From Druceiella hillmani (lineage: Eukaryota > Arthropoda > Insecta > Lepidoptera > Hepialidae), in the NCBI GenBank assembly GCA_039881145.1, contig JAYKKI010000006.1, positions 20,706,501 through 20,770,500 on the forward strand: DNA of 64,000 bases, read 5' to 3'. Positions 49,501 to 62,628 of this stretch are shown here, in pieces. Below the pieces are notes generated by a model. The model had not been told where the DNA came from and did not search any database. It saw only the letters and a program-made list of their open reading frames with translations. The position numbers and the translations under genes are program-made. Each line of letters opens with the position of its first letter. Positions within the stretch are counted from its first letter, which is position 1.

Positions 49501-49772
49501 TACAAATAATTAAAAAAAACTTATAAAATTAAAAAGCCTTAAAATAAAAGATATAAAAAAAGAAATGAAATACAAATAACAATAAAATACATAAAACAAA
49601 AAAAAATACCAATCATTTTAAACATCTTTATCAAAAAATATTTAAGTGAAATATTTTTAATAATATCCCATTCATGTCTTTTGTTCTGTTTCAAAAACCT
49701 TCGTCTAGAAGACATTAACGGGTTATCAATTTTATTTTGTAAATAATATTTTTTTAGTACGACTTTATTTTT

Positions 49773-49960
49773 AGGGTTCTGTACTTCCAAAGGAAAAACA
49801 GAACCATTATAGTATCACTTTGCTCTGCTGTTCTTCTGTCTGTCTGCCTAGGTAATCAAGTTTACTTTTCCTTGACCTAGAATCAATTTTTTCAATTATC
49901 AAGTCCCGTACCCAAAGGGAGCCAGAAAGACCCTATTACTAAATACATATTATTTAGGTA
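49773..49960 (+). repeat. GGGTTCCGTACC-type dispersed repeat
   Basis: AGGGTTCTGTACTTCCAAAGG, then CTTCTGTCTGTCTGCC and CCCGTACCCAAAGGGAGCC..GACCCTATTACTAA resemble the repeat common next to lepidopteran elements (GGGTTCCGTACCC .. GTCCGTCCGTC). It lies within the Helitron, so it may be part of the Helitron sequence or a nested insertion. Confidence 0.45.
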
Positions 49961-50041
49961 TTTCCTGCATTTACTCTACGTCTATCCCAAAATGTTTAAA
50001 AAATAAATATCCACCCGTGCGAAGCCGGGACGGGCCGCTAG

Positions 50042-51854
50042 TTTATAATAAAATTTTCCTCTTTAACATTTTTTTTGTAAAACCCATGTTGTAATCAAGC
50101 GAGAACTTTCGATAAGAAAAAATGGAGGTTTTCTCGCATTCACTCTGACTTATAATTAGGAAAAAGCTTCCTTAGCAAACTTTTTAATAAAACTTTGACT
50201 TCACTAACAATTTTGTATGTAGAAAAAGTTTTTCCACCTTGAATGAGTTTAACGTTGCAAATTCATAAATATTCGCTCTTTTGTCTTTATTCACCTTTCA
50301 GGAGCATAGAAAATGTAGTTAACCTAATAGTTTAAACATAATTTTGCCTTACCATATTTACACCTAATCATTATTTGCCCTCTTTAGGCTTCTATAGTGA
50401 AATGAGGAACCGTCATCATTTCATCTTGCCTGTCCGTCCGTTAATTGGTTATAGTCGCACACTTTCTATTTTTAGAAGGTTTTATATAAAGTTTTGAGCA
50501 CATATGCTTCTTTTGGAAATTAAAAATAATATATGGTCAAATTTAAAAAATAATTGTTAGGCTTCCTCTCCATGAATAAAAAGTGAGGATCATTTTACTT
50601 TAGCGCCATCCAGTAAGTGAGGAATTGTTGGATAGGTCTTTGAAAATGGGATCAAGATTTTATTAAACGTATTTCTTTTTTAGGCCCCGTTTTATAAAAA
50701 TCAGGCTTTAAACGGGAGTGTAATATGTATCATTTATTTCATTCAAATTTTTAAAATAAATTGTTTGGATTTTTTATACGGAATTCTCACGATTTTTAAG
50801 ATACCGAATGTATCGTTACACTATTTAACTCTTTAGTCCGTAATGTACTTGAAACGAATACAAACACCTGGTCTCCGTATGAATCCACTTATATCCTCAT
50901 GCTGGAGAAAATAAAAAAAAGTTTGATAGGTTTTCGTATTATAAAGTGTATGGGTATTGTTTTTACTTATTGCCCTCAGATTTCATAATGAACACGGTTG
51001 GATGTAATGCCCTTTAACTCCGATGGGAATTGCTTTCGGTCATGCATTTTTTAAATTAGTAAATCACAATGTTGACAACCACACGATCCAGAGTTTAGCG
51101 GTCCTGTATGCTCTTGGCTGCTAAATGAGAGGACGATCTCATTATTAAATTGCCTGCCTAGAGTACGCACAAATATTCTTCAGCATATTCTTCAGAGTAC
51201 GTACAAATGTCTTTCGTGAACCACGTCGTTTGACGCAGTACCGCGAGATGCACCCAGTCTAAATATTTTATTCTTCTCCAATGACCGCTTCAGAAATGGG
51301 ACAATGGAGTTGTTTGATAGTTCATGACTGATTGTTAGTTTATATTTGTCCAAATTACTGTATACTTGTATTTAAATTGCGTTGAATTGCTCTGTGTGTG
51401 TACTGTCTCATTCGTTATTGTTTCATAATAATTTGTCATGTGTTTTTCCGCTTTGGATAAATCTGTAAATTGGGCATAGGGTTTTCAAGAAAGAAATAAA
51501 TAAATATCTATAAATAAATTACTTCCTCAATATTAAGTTTGGTCACGTTTTACATTTACGGATATTATATTCAGTTTTAAAGATTTTTTTCCAAACTATG
51601 TTCCTCTAGCATAACTTAGTGTTATGTAATATTCTCCTATTGTACACGACTGCATTTTTAATTTGATGTTGGTAGCCATTTGAAATTTTTATATCTTTCT
51701 CTAATGTACGGAAGTTCTCAAGTAATTTGTTTTTTATATTTTTTGTTATTAGCACATTTCAAATTAATGATTATTTCTATTTATTAAGGTTCTTTATGTA
51801 TATTAATTTAGATTTTTGTGGTATAATTGACCTTGTTCCATATTTATTTTGCAT
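50042..51854. other. Intergenic DNA, no gene recognised
   Basis: GCCTGTCCGTCCGTTAATTGG near 50428-50450 is another trace of the CCGTCCGT repeat. The right end (51842-51854) is the left target duplication of hairpin copy G. No gene is seen. Confidence 0.4.
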
Positions 51855-52005
51855 AATTAATACATTTGGTGTTGATTTTGTAGAAATTCATTTTTCTTTG
51901 CTAATAGCCCACCTAGATGTTGTCATACAACGAAACCTAAGTCGTGGGTGAGAATTTAAATAAAGTAAAAATAATACTACATCACGTAGATTCATTTAAT
52001 TGTGA
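51855..52005 (-). mobile_element. Hairpin element, copy G (first arm lost)
   Basis: It has the tail (AATACATTTGGTGTTGATTTTG..TAGAAATTCATT) followed directly by the second arm from TTTGCTAATAGCCCACC to CGTAGATTCATTTAATTGTGA. The first arm and loop are missing. A perfect 13-bp direct repeat ATTTATTTTGCAT lies at 51842-51854 and 52006-52018, so this deleted form may itself have been inserted. Subfamily bases are GTCATAC and GAATTTAAATAAAG. Confidence 0.8.
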
Positions 52006-52140
52006 ATTTATTTTGCATTTTGACATGGTAAACATAAATCAGTAAATGAATCTAAAGAATTTTGAAATTACAACAAATATTGTATGAATTTGCTATTGGA
52101 GTAAAATATATGATCCTTTGAAGAATAAATAGAATAATAA

Positions 52141-52182
<42 letters not shown>

Positions 52183-52221
52183 ATTATATATATATACATA
52201 TACACACAAACACACACACAC

Positions 52222-52253
<32 letters not shown>

Positions 52254-52261
52254 ATATATAT
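52141..52261. repeat. (TA)n-(CA)n-(TA)n microsatellite
   Basis: TA units with a central ACACACAAACACACACACAC run at about 52201-52221. Confidence 0.95.
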
Positions 52262-55200
52262 TGACATACAACTTTGCATTAGATTATAATATATGTATTT
52301 TTTTCGAAGCGCTATTATTTTAAAGCATTTACATTTACTACTGGTTATAAACATTTAAGCATACATATTATTTCTTTTAAATTATTTAAATATATGAAAT
52401 TTGACATGTCTTTAACAGACGTAGAAACATATTGCATATTGCAGAAAGTATAAGTAGGATAAACACTAGGTATATGTAGCATAATTACTACCGTTTTCCG
52501 GAATAGGAGCATCGTATGCCATACTTTTTAAATTTCTTTTTAAATATGCAATTTAAAATTGTAAAAAAATATTTTTGTATTTCTTATAAAAAGATTTTTC
52601 AAATCATATTCTGAATGATGTGTAAACAAAAAAAAACATTTCTAAGACATTTATTTACCATATCTTTAAACGTTCTACGGATATCTTAAAAAAGTTGGTG
52701 GTGTAAAATATTCGCCAAATATGTGGCTATTAAAAAGCTAATTACTATGCTAAATTTCAAGTTTTCAATAAGCATGATTTCCGTAAAAATCGGTTTTGAA
52801 AATATGTTACCTGAAATCTTTCGTAGGGGTATAACACGGGGATTGTTTAGAAAATTATGGCATCTAGAACCATCGTTACAGTTTACCTGAAACCTTTGCA
52901 TGGCTTTTAAAATTTGATTTTTTATTATTTTTGCTTAAGTAACTTAGATAATAAGGAGGGGAAACATCATTTTTCCATACTTTTCAGCACATCTCAGAAA
53001 ATATAATACTTAAAATTGTGAAAAAAATAATTTTGAGACCCTTACAAAAAGTAGTCCTTTTAAACGAAACCTTAGAAATACTAAGATAATGTTTGATGCT
53101 GAATATGTAAATATATAATTTATAAATTTATTTAATGTTTCTTGGAAACACGTTTGCAGGAAAGTAGATTGATACATTGAAATGAAGTTTATCTTTTTTC
53201 TGGCCAATAAGTTTATGATCCCCAGATTTAAATTTTACTGGATATGAAGAATTTTACTCCAGGTTTCGACGATCTACGGTAGGTAAGAGAGTTATGAAAT
53301 TGATGGTAAGAGAGTTATGATTTTTCATGCCAAACTCTCAGAAATTAAAATAGATCGTGTATTTCTGACGAATTTCTAGCATTTACTGGTTTTTATTTCC
53401 AGTTATACAGGTGTCAAGATAATTATAAAGCACTTCAGATAACAGGTCCAGTGTTCGATACTGCAACTAGGAACTTGGTGCGGTACAATTAAGTGCATAC
53501 GCAGATCTCACATTTATTACTCGTGATAGAACATGTTTGTAACTAAATATTTTTATTTATGATATATTTGATGTATTAACGGTGAATGTACTTAATCGGA
53601 CTTATCGTTTAACACAATGTTTTAAAAAAAATATGACACGGAAAAATATTTACAAAGCATTTTGATATTAACTGCATTACTAGATTGTAATATAACTTAA
53701 CGATTATTCTGTTCCCCATCTAGAAAAGTAGATAGTAATTAGTAATAATGCATCTCATTCGCTTAGCACCCACCTAACATTGATATTTACTTTAATAATC
53801 ACAATATTATTCACAAACGAACTTTAAGGAATACTTCGGTTAACGGTAAGTTTTTAAAGCTCTTTCAACAAAATTGTTTTTAAGAAAGGTGGTGCCTAAT
53901 TACGTTACCTGAAAATAATTTTATACTTCGATACGAACTCCATCCAATTTTATTTTAATCGAAGGCCTTTTTTACATCCGTATTTAAATCTATTTCCCCG
54001 TAAGTAATTATCGATGAGGTTATTAGCGGGTCACAGCTTAATAAATAAATTGAAGTTTAATTTTATTTTCACCTTTTTTCAATATTTTAATTCATAAAGC
54101 GTTAATTTATTCTCTTCCTTCATAGATAATTTAAGTTTTTCATTAATTCGTTTAATTCTGAATGTTGTTGCCTAAAATGAAACGTTTAATCTATGTATCG
54201 ATTAAATATTCAAGGTTCAGAGGTAATATGTACGCTACGAAATTCATCGCTGAATGTTTTACGAAAAAAGTATCGTTTTCTTTTTCAAAAGCCCTTTTCA
54301 AGAAAAATTAATATTTGCCTTTCAGTTATTGGTAAATTAATTTTTTTCTTAGAAAACTTGGTTACTTTAAACGTCGGCGAAATGTAATAATTAATTCTGG
54401 GGAAATTGGGATCTATATTTGTCCCGCCGATAGAAGATATAGTGTTTTACTTTTTACTCCATTACTGCGCGGATATGGAATCGATTGATATACAAAATTT
54501 AAGTAAAACTTTTTTAAGAAGGGACGACGGTTTTTATTTTTCTTCTTATTACTGAGTTTCTTTATTTGTATCTTAAAAAAAGATGTAGCAGTTTTTCATC
54601 TCAGGTATTAAATAAATAACATTGAACGTATAAGCTTAATTCAAAACTTTATTAATATGAATGTTATCGGTAACTGTAACTCTTGTAAAATCACTCACGT
54701 GCCATTCATGTGTTTATCACAATTATTTTTCTCTAAAAATGTTTGACGTAGAAACCCAAAAATATGGAATTGCGGAAAGCATATTAACCTGCAAACATCT
54801 GAATAGTTCACACTCAAAAATATTTAAGTAAATGGAATTTTTGAAATAGCAAATGAAGTACTTTCCTTTAAATTCAAGTGTTTTGCGCGAACGTCTTTCA
54901 GAGGGGTATAATTTAAAAGATGTTTCTAGAGATATTGATGAAAATGTTCACAAAGAACATTTTTGAAAATTACTAAAGTCAAAAATATGAAAAAAATTTC
55001 CTAGAAATTATTTATTTAAGTTTTTCAGAAAAGTGTCCCATATCTCTAAGTTTCATAGTTTTTATGATTTTCACGATAATTACGTACGTAACGTGAAAAA
55101 TATATTAGGCAATAATTAAAATCATGATAACTACATAATCATTTTTAAACGGATTATTTGAAATAGTACCTCCCTTGAATATCTATGTGTCTGAGTGTGT

Positions 55201-55580
55201 ACGGAACTCTCAAATACGAGTTCTGCTCGTTCTTAACGAGATTGATTGGGTTAAAATAATCATATTCATATAAATTGGTATTCCAGTTTAATAATGTTTT
55301 TTTGTAATTTAAATGCTAATTTATAGTATTATTCAAGCAGTTTTAACATTTTGTTCTACCGTGCATGTACAAAAATTAATAGTAATAGGACAAAAAGTAA
55401 TAGTCAAGATCGAGCTAAATTAAAAACGCGCATCACTCAAAAATGTCAAGGTTGAAGTATCTGGCGACAATCATATCAATATATTTCTTATTAATTTTTT
55501 CAAGACACTAAGTGATGCTGAAATAATTTTGGACGTTTCTCTTTACTATTTTGAAGTGAATGATTCGTATCCAACCCGCT
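52262..55580. other. Intergenic DNA with degenerate repeats
   Basis: 52830-52885 (AAAATTATGGCATCTAGAAC..TACAGTTTACC) matches the dispersed repeat of 7950 in reverse. 55185-55240 (TGTCTGAGTGTGTACGGAACTC.. CGAGTTCTGCTCGTTC) resembles the lepidopteran TACGGAACCCT repeat. No gene is recognised. Confidence 0.35.
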
Positions 55581-55805
55581 GATCGAGCTCGTATTACGTC
55601 ACGACAGAATACATCGATCTCGTCCGAATTAAAATAAAGGGACAACCTGAAGGTGAAGTTTATATTAACGACCTTTCCGTGTGTAACTGAAGATTACACG
55701 TTACATTTAAGTAGAGCGGAAAGGACCATTAAAGTGAAACCGGAGGGTATCCCTATCAAAGCTAGATGTGCAAAGCAATCGCTTCTGTGTTAGTTATTTC
55801 CTTTC
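55581..55805 (+). other. Coding-like GC-richer patch
   Basis: One plus-strand frame of about 50 codons reads DNLKVKFILTTFPCVTEDYT, then LHLSRAERTIKVKPEGIPIK, and stops at TAG about 55790. It starts after an upstream stop and has no ATG, so it would have to be an exon. A nested hairpin at 55671-55725 (CCTTTCCG pairing with CGGAAAGG, GTGTAA with TTACAC) overlaps it. Neither interpretation is secure. Confidence 0.18.
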
Positions 55806-56876
55806 GCCTTTGTTTAAAATATATTCGATTCAGATTGCTCGGGACTAGAGTCGTCAAACAACCTTAGACACGACACTAAGACTTTAAGGCTTAATAGTGT
55901 AGAAATGTAGAAATTCCTCGGAAAATTAAACAAGCGAATTTTTCATGGATTCTACATCAACGTAGATAATGTAAAATCAAACATGCTTCTTTTTCTTATA
56001 ATATCAATAGCCCTTTAATTTAATTACGATTCGTACTTAGCTTTTACCTAAGAAATAATTTTTGGTTAATTTTCCTATTTAAGGTTAAATAGTATTTATG
56101 GAAATTAGGTATAAATTAAATTCTATCAGCGTCTAGATTTGGATCGAAAAAATGGTACCACCTCTCTAAGAGTAATTGAAATATTTATTTTAACTTTTAC
56201 TGATATTTTTTACGAATAAATATTCCGCAAAATTTTTTAAACCAAATTTAAATAGATTCAATACTTTATAAAATATAAGAAAATGTTCAAAGTTGACAGA
56301 GAGAGGATTTGACATATTTTATACTTAAACAAAATCAATATGGTGAAATTAAATAGATTATACAAATAATATGTCTAAAATGATATAATAAGTGACATTC
56401 TGCGCCGACAATGATGAAAGATCTTGTTTTTTATCTTCATAGTCACAGTTAATTATTTAGTTTTATTTCTAATGTAGTAGTACAATTATTAATAATACGA
56501 GTACAATCATTAGTTTGTCGTATAAATGATAATACTGATTAAAATTATCTTTCAACCAGCTTTGTGAACTCATAACAACTTAGTCACTGAGATCGGCTGG
56601 AAACCAAGTATACAGAAGGCGACTGAAGAACACTTGATTATAACAATATTTAGAAATGCACAAATGCTATCGAAAACTTCAGTTGAATGGAAACGTGTAT
56701 ACCACTATTATTGGCAGTGACATTTATCATCTATTACGTGTGTTTGTAATTTTGGATTTCCTTCGTTTATTTTGAAAATTACCGAATCCAATTTTTTTTC
56801 TAATTTTAAATTTAAATTGACCCATGGCAAGATTATGTTTTCGGAAGTTGCACTAAATGGTAAATATATGTATGTC
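55806..56876. other. Intergenic DNA, no gene seen
   Basis: AT-rich sequence without recognisable features. Confidence 0.5.
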
Positions 56877-56889
56877 CGCGTGTGTGTGC

Positions 56890-56921
<32 letters not shown>
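56877..56921. repeat. Compound TG/TA microsatellite
   Basis: CGCGTGTGTGTGCG followed by TA units with one ACA interruption. Confidence 0.85.
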
Positions 56922-57179
56922 GGAACTAGTCATATATAATCAGCTATCTCCTTTTTTATACAATTCGTCTAATTATTTTTAATAGCGGGACTGAGGGATC
57001 TGAGTGATCTAATCTCGAAAATGTAGCCGCTCGGCTATCGGTTGTTTAGGTTTCTGACATTTTACCAACTCTAATTTATAGTAGTCATATTATTTTAGTC
57101 GTGACTTAAAAAAGTCTTTACAATTTAAATAGGTTATAATTACATAGAGTTACATTATAGCTTATATTATTTATCATCA

Positions 57180-58135
57180 ACATCAAAAGCCCAACAACCT
57201 TCTGCAGGCCAGGGCTGACTCGCTAATCCTCCTCCACCTGACCCTGTCTGACGTGCTGGCCCTCCACCAGTAGACTCACATTATGTGGAAGTCCTTTTTA
57301 TTGTCATCTAGACATGTTGGTGGTCGTTCTTTTCGCCTCGTCCCCTCAATCTTAGAAAAAATCACTTTTTTGGCAGGAAAAATATCTGCATATCTGTAAA
57401 GATGGCCAAGCCACCTAATACGTGATTCTTTTACGATTCTCGCAATATTGGTTCCATCTTATTTGTTATATTTTCTGCAATTTTCATAGTCGTGAAAAGT
57501 TCTCCACGTGTTTTCTTGAATAGGTCCAAACATTTTTCTCAAAAATTTTCTTTCGGAAATGATTAATTTTTTTCCTATGCTTTATTGAGGGTCCAGCATT
57601 CACTTCCATACAGAAGTATAGGCTTGATTAAAGTTTTATACAGGCCTAACTTAGCCCTAATAGAAATAAACTTGGATTTGAATTAGTTTCTAAGAACGTG
57701 AAAATTTCTGTTAGCCATGAAGATACAACAGAATCTTTATTTTCAGTTTCAGATCATTGCAACGTGAGATCAGAGTCCCCAAATACTTAAATTGTTTCAC
57801 AGTTTCAAAATCAGTAGTTTTATTTGTTCATATTAAAAATGTTGTTTTGTCTTCATTGATAACAAGTCCTATCTCCTTTGCCGTACTCTCAAGCGCTACA
57901 GAAGCGTCTTTGGGATGCTAAACTCCAACATATTTTCCAGTAGTTTTCCTCGGTTGGCGCAGTCTTAAGCAGCTTTAAAGTCAATAAATAGGTAGCAGGT
58001 GTCTATGATGTATTCCTTAGTTTTTTCTAAAATATGTATAATGGTGTGAATTTGATCGGTCGTTGATTTTCCTTTCAGGACACCACACTGAGAGCTTCCA
58101 GTGATTCTGAAGGTGTAAACTTCTAATCGATTGAT
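57180..58135 (-). pseudogene. Non-LTR retrotransposon reverse transcriptase, decayed
   Basis: Read on the minus strand in several frames: KSTTDQIHTIIHILEKTKEY and TCYLFIDFKAA (RT palm start), ENMLEFSIPKTLL, then EIGLVINEDKTTFL, KQFKYLGTLISRCND, LYKTLIKPILLYGSECWTL, and a C-terminal stretch with GTRRKERPP and DRVRWRRIS near 57230-57290. The order matches the C-terminal half of the RT found in RTE-like 'endonuclease-reverse transcriptase' ORFs. The segment carrying the catalytic Y/FxDD motif is deleted between IPKTLL and EIGLVIN, and stops and frameshifts are frequent. The 3' side ends in GATGTTGATGATAAATAA, an RTE-like short-repeat tail. Clade placement is from memory. Confidence 0.75.
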
Positions 58136-58507
58136 AAAATAGCGGAACTTATATAATAGCTTGTATTATTAGTTAATCAAAATAAATTTTGAAACGCAAG
58201 TGACTATTCTGCTGAAGAAATTATAATATTGTTGAATGACCTTAAGAATAATTTCCAAAGTCCATACATCTTTGAAGTCCAAGGCATGGCGTTACCGTAG
58301 AAGGAGAAATTAATATAGGAGAATAGAAGGAAAATTAAAAGCATTTTCTCATATACTTCTTTGTTAAATCGTAATATCGTAACATGACGTTATTAATCAT
58401 AATTATAAAACACTCATCCTTTCCTGTCGTAAAATTATGCAAAATAGGTATAGTTAGAAAAGTTCACGTTCTCATTTTTGATACTTTTCAAAATTACGAT
58501 TTACGTT

Positions 58508-58583
58508 GTGTATATATATATATATATATATATACATATGCATATATATATGTATATATATATATATATATATATACATATGC

Positions 58584-58613
<30 letters not shown>
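58508..58613. repeat. (TA)n microsatellite with duplicated CATATGCATA
   Basis: Two blocks of TA units each contain TATACATATGCATATATA, so the array duplicated internally. It abuts the left arm of the large inverted repeat. Confidence 0.9.
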
Positions 58614-58614
<1 letters not shown>

Positions 58615-58615
58615 A

Positions 58616-59273
<658 letters not shown>

Positions 59274-60189
59274 GGTAGATCGCTTGTTGCATTATAATCC
59301 ACGAGAGATTATGTTTGCTTTAATTACTTTGTTTTAACCTTCACACATGTATGTAACAATAGGTCACGTAACATTTTCTTGGTGCATGTAGGCAAGGTAT
59401 CTGTTATGCAATATCTTTAGAAGCGAATGATTTGAACACTAAAGGTGCCTTAAAATAAATATTTAACTGAAAAGTTAAAACAACGCAAAAATGGCGGGAA
59501 CTGAGGCAAAAACTTTGTTAGTAACAACAATTGGAAATAACAAAATAAGGAATAACTAATATGAGTAGCACGCACGATTTCTTAATTTGATAGAATTAGG
59601 ACTTTTTAATCACTTCACATAGGGGCCTGTGAAAAATTATATTAGTTTATCTGAAATTAAAGTTAAAAATACACGAACGGAAATTATGATCGTTAAAAAT
59701 AACATGTTTTCAAGTATATTCGTTTTAAATAAAAATTCCAAATGCCCTTATTTTATTTTCTGTTAGGCTTTTTTGCAATAAAAACAAGTCTATAAGTGAG
59801 TTACATAAATAATTAAATTCCTGTAAAGATCTCGAATGGTTCTCACGTGATGTGCAATCAAATAAACATACAAACAAACACAAAGTTTCAGTTATGTGCA
59901 AGCTGATAACTTAAAGTTCAATAAAGATTCGTAATTATTGCTGCAAAGCTACTGATAAAGTAAACGTATTGAGTACTGGTTGAACTCACACAGCAAGGGT
60001 TTTGTATACATTTAGGTACATAAAAAAGTTTGAACATGTTACATTTCCCTTCTACATTAAAATATCACTTGGAAATTGTCGACCTGTAAACACTTCTCCT
60101 AACTTATAAAATGAGTTTTCTATCTACAAGTCAATGGTCCATTTATATAGGCGCGCATTCTCACACCTTCTTTTATGTTTGCTTAATGC

Positions 60190-60237
60190 ACGTGTAAGCT
60201 TTGAAAGCTTTAATACCGAACCTTTCAAAGCTCACGT
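60190..60237. other. Small hairpin in spacer
   Basis: ACGTG-TA-AGCTTTGAAAG faces CTTTCAAAGCT-CACGT, 16 base pairs with a 2-nt bulge and a loop of about 14. A competing pairing exists between GCTTTAATA and TATTAAAGC at 60239-60247. Confidence 0.4.
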
Positions 60238-60439
60238 ATATTAAAGCTTTCAGAAAGGTTTTATAGAATCATATCATATTAAGCCATGTGTGTAATGAAA
60301 CTTCTTAAAAGCAGTGAACTTTCAAAGTCAGGGTGACTGAAATGTAATGGGAAGGTAATCGGCTCTAGGTCACGGACGTTACTTTTATTTTTACGGTATG
60401 TTTACTCTGTAATTCACTATATCGGTGACACAATGAATG

Positions 60440-60456
60440 ACACACACATACACACG

Positions 60457-60513
<57 letters not shown>
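60440..60513. repeat. (CA)n-(TA)n microsatellite
   Basis: CACACACATACACACGCTCA followed by more than 30 TA units, ending where the right arm begins. Confidence 0.9.
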
Positions 60514-60514
<1 letters not shown>

Positions 60515-60515
<1 letters not shown>

Positions 60516-60601
60516 TTAGATCTTAATTTTACTATAATACACAATCAAATTTTAAGTTATATTGCTTTGATATTAATCCTACGATACACACACACACACA
60601 A

Positions 60602-60645
<44 letters not shown>

Positions 60646-60971
60646 TTTATGTTACTCTCTTTTTTCTGTCACTATTTTTTTGTCAACCTTTTAACTTATG
60701 ATGTATAAAAAATTTATCAAATTATGTTCCGTATTTGAAAATAAAATAAAACTATAATTATTGGCAGTTAAAACCAATAAAATTATCATCGAATATAAGA
60801 CTAAAGGAAAAACAATTTTCAACTGAAAGCAATTATTCTAGGCTTGGAGAGCACTACCCTGTACAATGTTTTTCCGAGATCTAAAGAGTTGGCGAGGACT
60901 TGATAATTTAATTGAATTACTTTAGATTGAATCTAATTTAACATTTATTAAAGTTTAAAGTTAAGGGCAAA
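60515..60971 (-). repeat. Large inverted repeat, right arm
   Basis: The reverse complement of 58616-59273 minus its 147-bp insertion. It includes GATATTAATCCTACGATACA.., the CA/TA array at 60585-60641, AACTTATGATGTATAAAAAA, AAGACTAAAGGAAAAACAAT and GAGTTGGCGAGGACTTGATA. Confidence 0.85.
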
Positions 60972-62195
60972 TTTAATCCTTTTAAATATTAGTAAACATT
61001 TTTGAGTTTAATATCCTCTAGAGTGCTTTTAAAAAAATAATTTTTCATTGGACGGCATTATTGTCAAAAAGGAAGTAGTATTGGTGATAATAACTACTTT
61101 ATTGATTTCTTTCCTGTGCAATTTCATTTCTTTCGACAGTGTCAGTGTAGTGGAGTATATTTTTTTTATTAATTACCTAGATATATTTAACGTGACATCA
61201 AATATTATAATGCGAAAAGGTTAATTTAACAGTTAAGAATTTAGTGTAATCAGTTTTATAAAATAAATACATTTCTAGCCAGATCATAAATAAAATATTT
61301 GCTCGACCTTAGAATAAAACGAATGATTGTTATTTAAGCACCCAGTGGATAAACTAATATTACTAGTGCCATATTAACCGTCTCCTTCCCGGTATTCATT
61401 TTCGGCTTTTAAACCTTTTTTACGCTAACCAACCAAAACATTTAGAGAAACTTTCTCAGTATCTCAAAATTAGGGGGTACCACTATACGGTACGCGCGAA
61501 ATGAGAAATTTAATCGAATACCTTGTTTTAATAATAAATAAATTATTTTCCTGGTGTGCAGTCTTACGTTATGTACCAGAAAATTTCAAATCAAAGATCT
61601 TCGTGACGTTTTCACAAGTATTATAAAAATATTTATTAGCTGTAGTCATGTTTATTTTAACCAGAACATTCCATATTAATTTATTTGTCTCCAGGGGTCC
61701 GTACCCGATAGGTCGGAACGGGACCCTATTTTTGTGGCTACGTTGTCCGTCCGTCCGTTTGCTTGACCACAAAAAGTTTCTGATTTCTAAAAAATAAGAT
61801 AGGCACTTAATATTCATACATAACGTGTAATTTTACAGCAAAATTAGAAACTGTATTTAAAACGTCTTGAAGTTGTATTTAAAGGAGGCTTCCAAATATT
61901 TAAACGAAGGGCTGAAAATATTTTTATTTGCATTTGAAAATATTTTGATCAACCTTTTATTTAATTTTTTAAGCTAAAAAAGTTAAATAACAGGTTAATA
62001 ATTCATTCCAATGGCTGTTTTCAACAATTCCTTTTACTATTTAGTTTCAAATTTTTAGGCACATTTTTTACCAGCTTTAACTCAAAAACCACATTATATA
62101 GGAAGCTTTTTGTACGAAAGTTATCAGTAATAAATCCTGAGATTTTTTAACGTAAATTCTAGTTCCTATGAAGTAAGGTCTTCCTATGAAGTAAG
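60972..62195. other. Intergenic DNA with dispersed-repeat fragment
   Basis: 61693-61765 (GGGGTCCGTACCCGATAGG, GGAACGGGACCCTATTTTTG, TTGTCCGTCCGTCCGTTTGC) is a clear copy of the lepidopteran GGGTTCCGTACC repeat. A direct duplication TTCCTATGAAGTAAGG lies at about 62163-62197, immediately before the Jockey-like element, and may relate to its insertion. No gene is seen. Confidence 0.45.
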
Positions 62196-62628
62196 GTTGG
62201 GGGGTAATGTTGTTCGCGTCCATAAAGAGCTACCTAACCATAACTCTACACGTGCCCCTCGGGTGGTGCCAATTGAACAACAAACGCCGAGTCGTAGGCG
62301 GCGGTCAACTAACCTACTAAGCAAGCCTAACAGCTTCTTATGTTGGAGGTAGGAAATGATCTCCACACCCGTAACCTTGTGGTCATGTATCGCAAGAACG
62401 GAGACCTGGGCTTGGTCGCCTGGGTCGCGAGGAAGACAACCTCTTAATCTGAAAAAATAACCCTAATCCTAAGGTGTGACCGTGCCGATAGGATGAATGG
62501 CTGCAGGTAGTCAGTCTCTAGCGCAAACCTTGATGAAACTGGCTCACATCGTTGAAAAGTGCCCTCTCACAGGAATGAGCGTTACCCTGTGAGTGACCTA
62601 TTATATCGACCCTACTCGTGGGAACAAT
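62196..62628 (+). promoter_or_regulatory. 5' untranslated region of the Jockey-like element
   Basis: Non-coding, GC-richer leader (for example GGAGACCTGGGCTTGGTCGC, GTGACCGTGCCGATAGGATG). Elements of this type usually carry an internal promoter at the 5' end, which is established for the group. I cannot point to a specific motif here. Confidence 0.5.

Larger units (their letters stand above)
48127..50041 (+). mobile_element. Helitron with both termini, non-autonomous
   Basis: The 5' end is TCTATACTAATATTGTAAAG, directly after A48126. The 3' end is a short hairpin (CCCGT pairing with ACGGG, 50013-50034) followed by CTAG at 50038-50041 and then T50042. The element therefore sits between A and T without a target duplication, as Helitrons do. 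The 5' sequence and the GCGAAGCCGGGACGG hairpin are of the type common in Lepidoptera. It retains only the end of the helicase reading frame and no Rep (HUH) domain, so it would depend on an autonomous Helitron. A GGGTTCTGTACTTCC-type repeat lies inside its 3' third. Confidence 0.85.
59274..60514. other. Spacer of the large inverted repeat
   Basis: About 1.2 kb, AT-rich, without a gene. It contains a 48-nt hairpin (60190-60237) and, at its right end, a CA/TA microsatellite (60440-60513). Confidence 0.5.

Noticed and set aside
62184..62366. Minus-strand ORF of 60 codons
   Set aside because: Antisense to the GC-rich leader of the Jockey-like element; no independent support. The minus-strand frame at 63121-63324 is likewise a shadow of ORF1.
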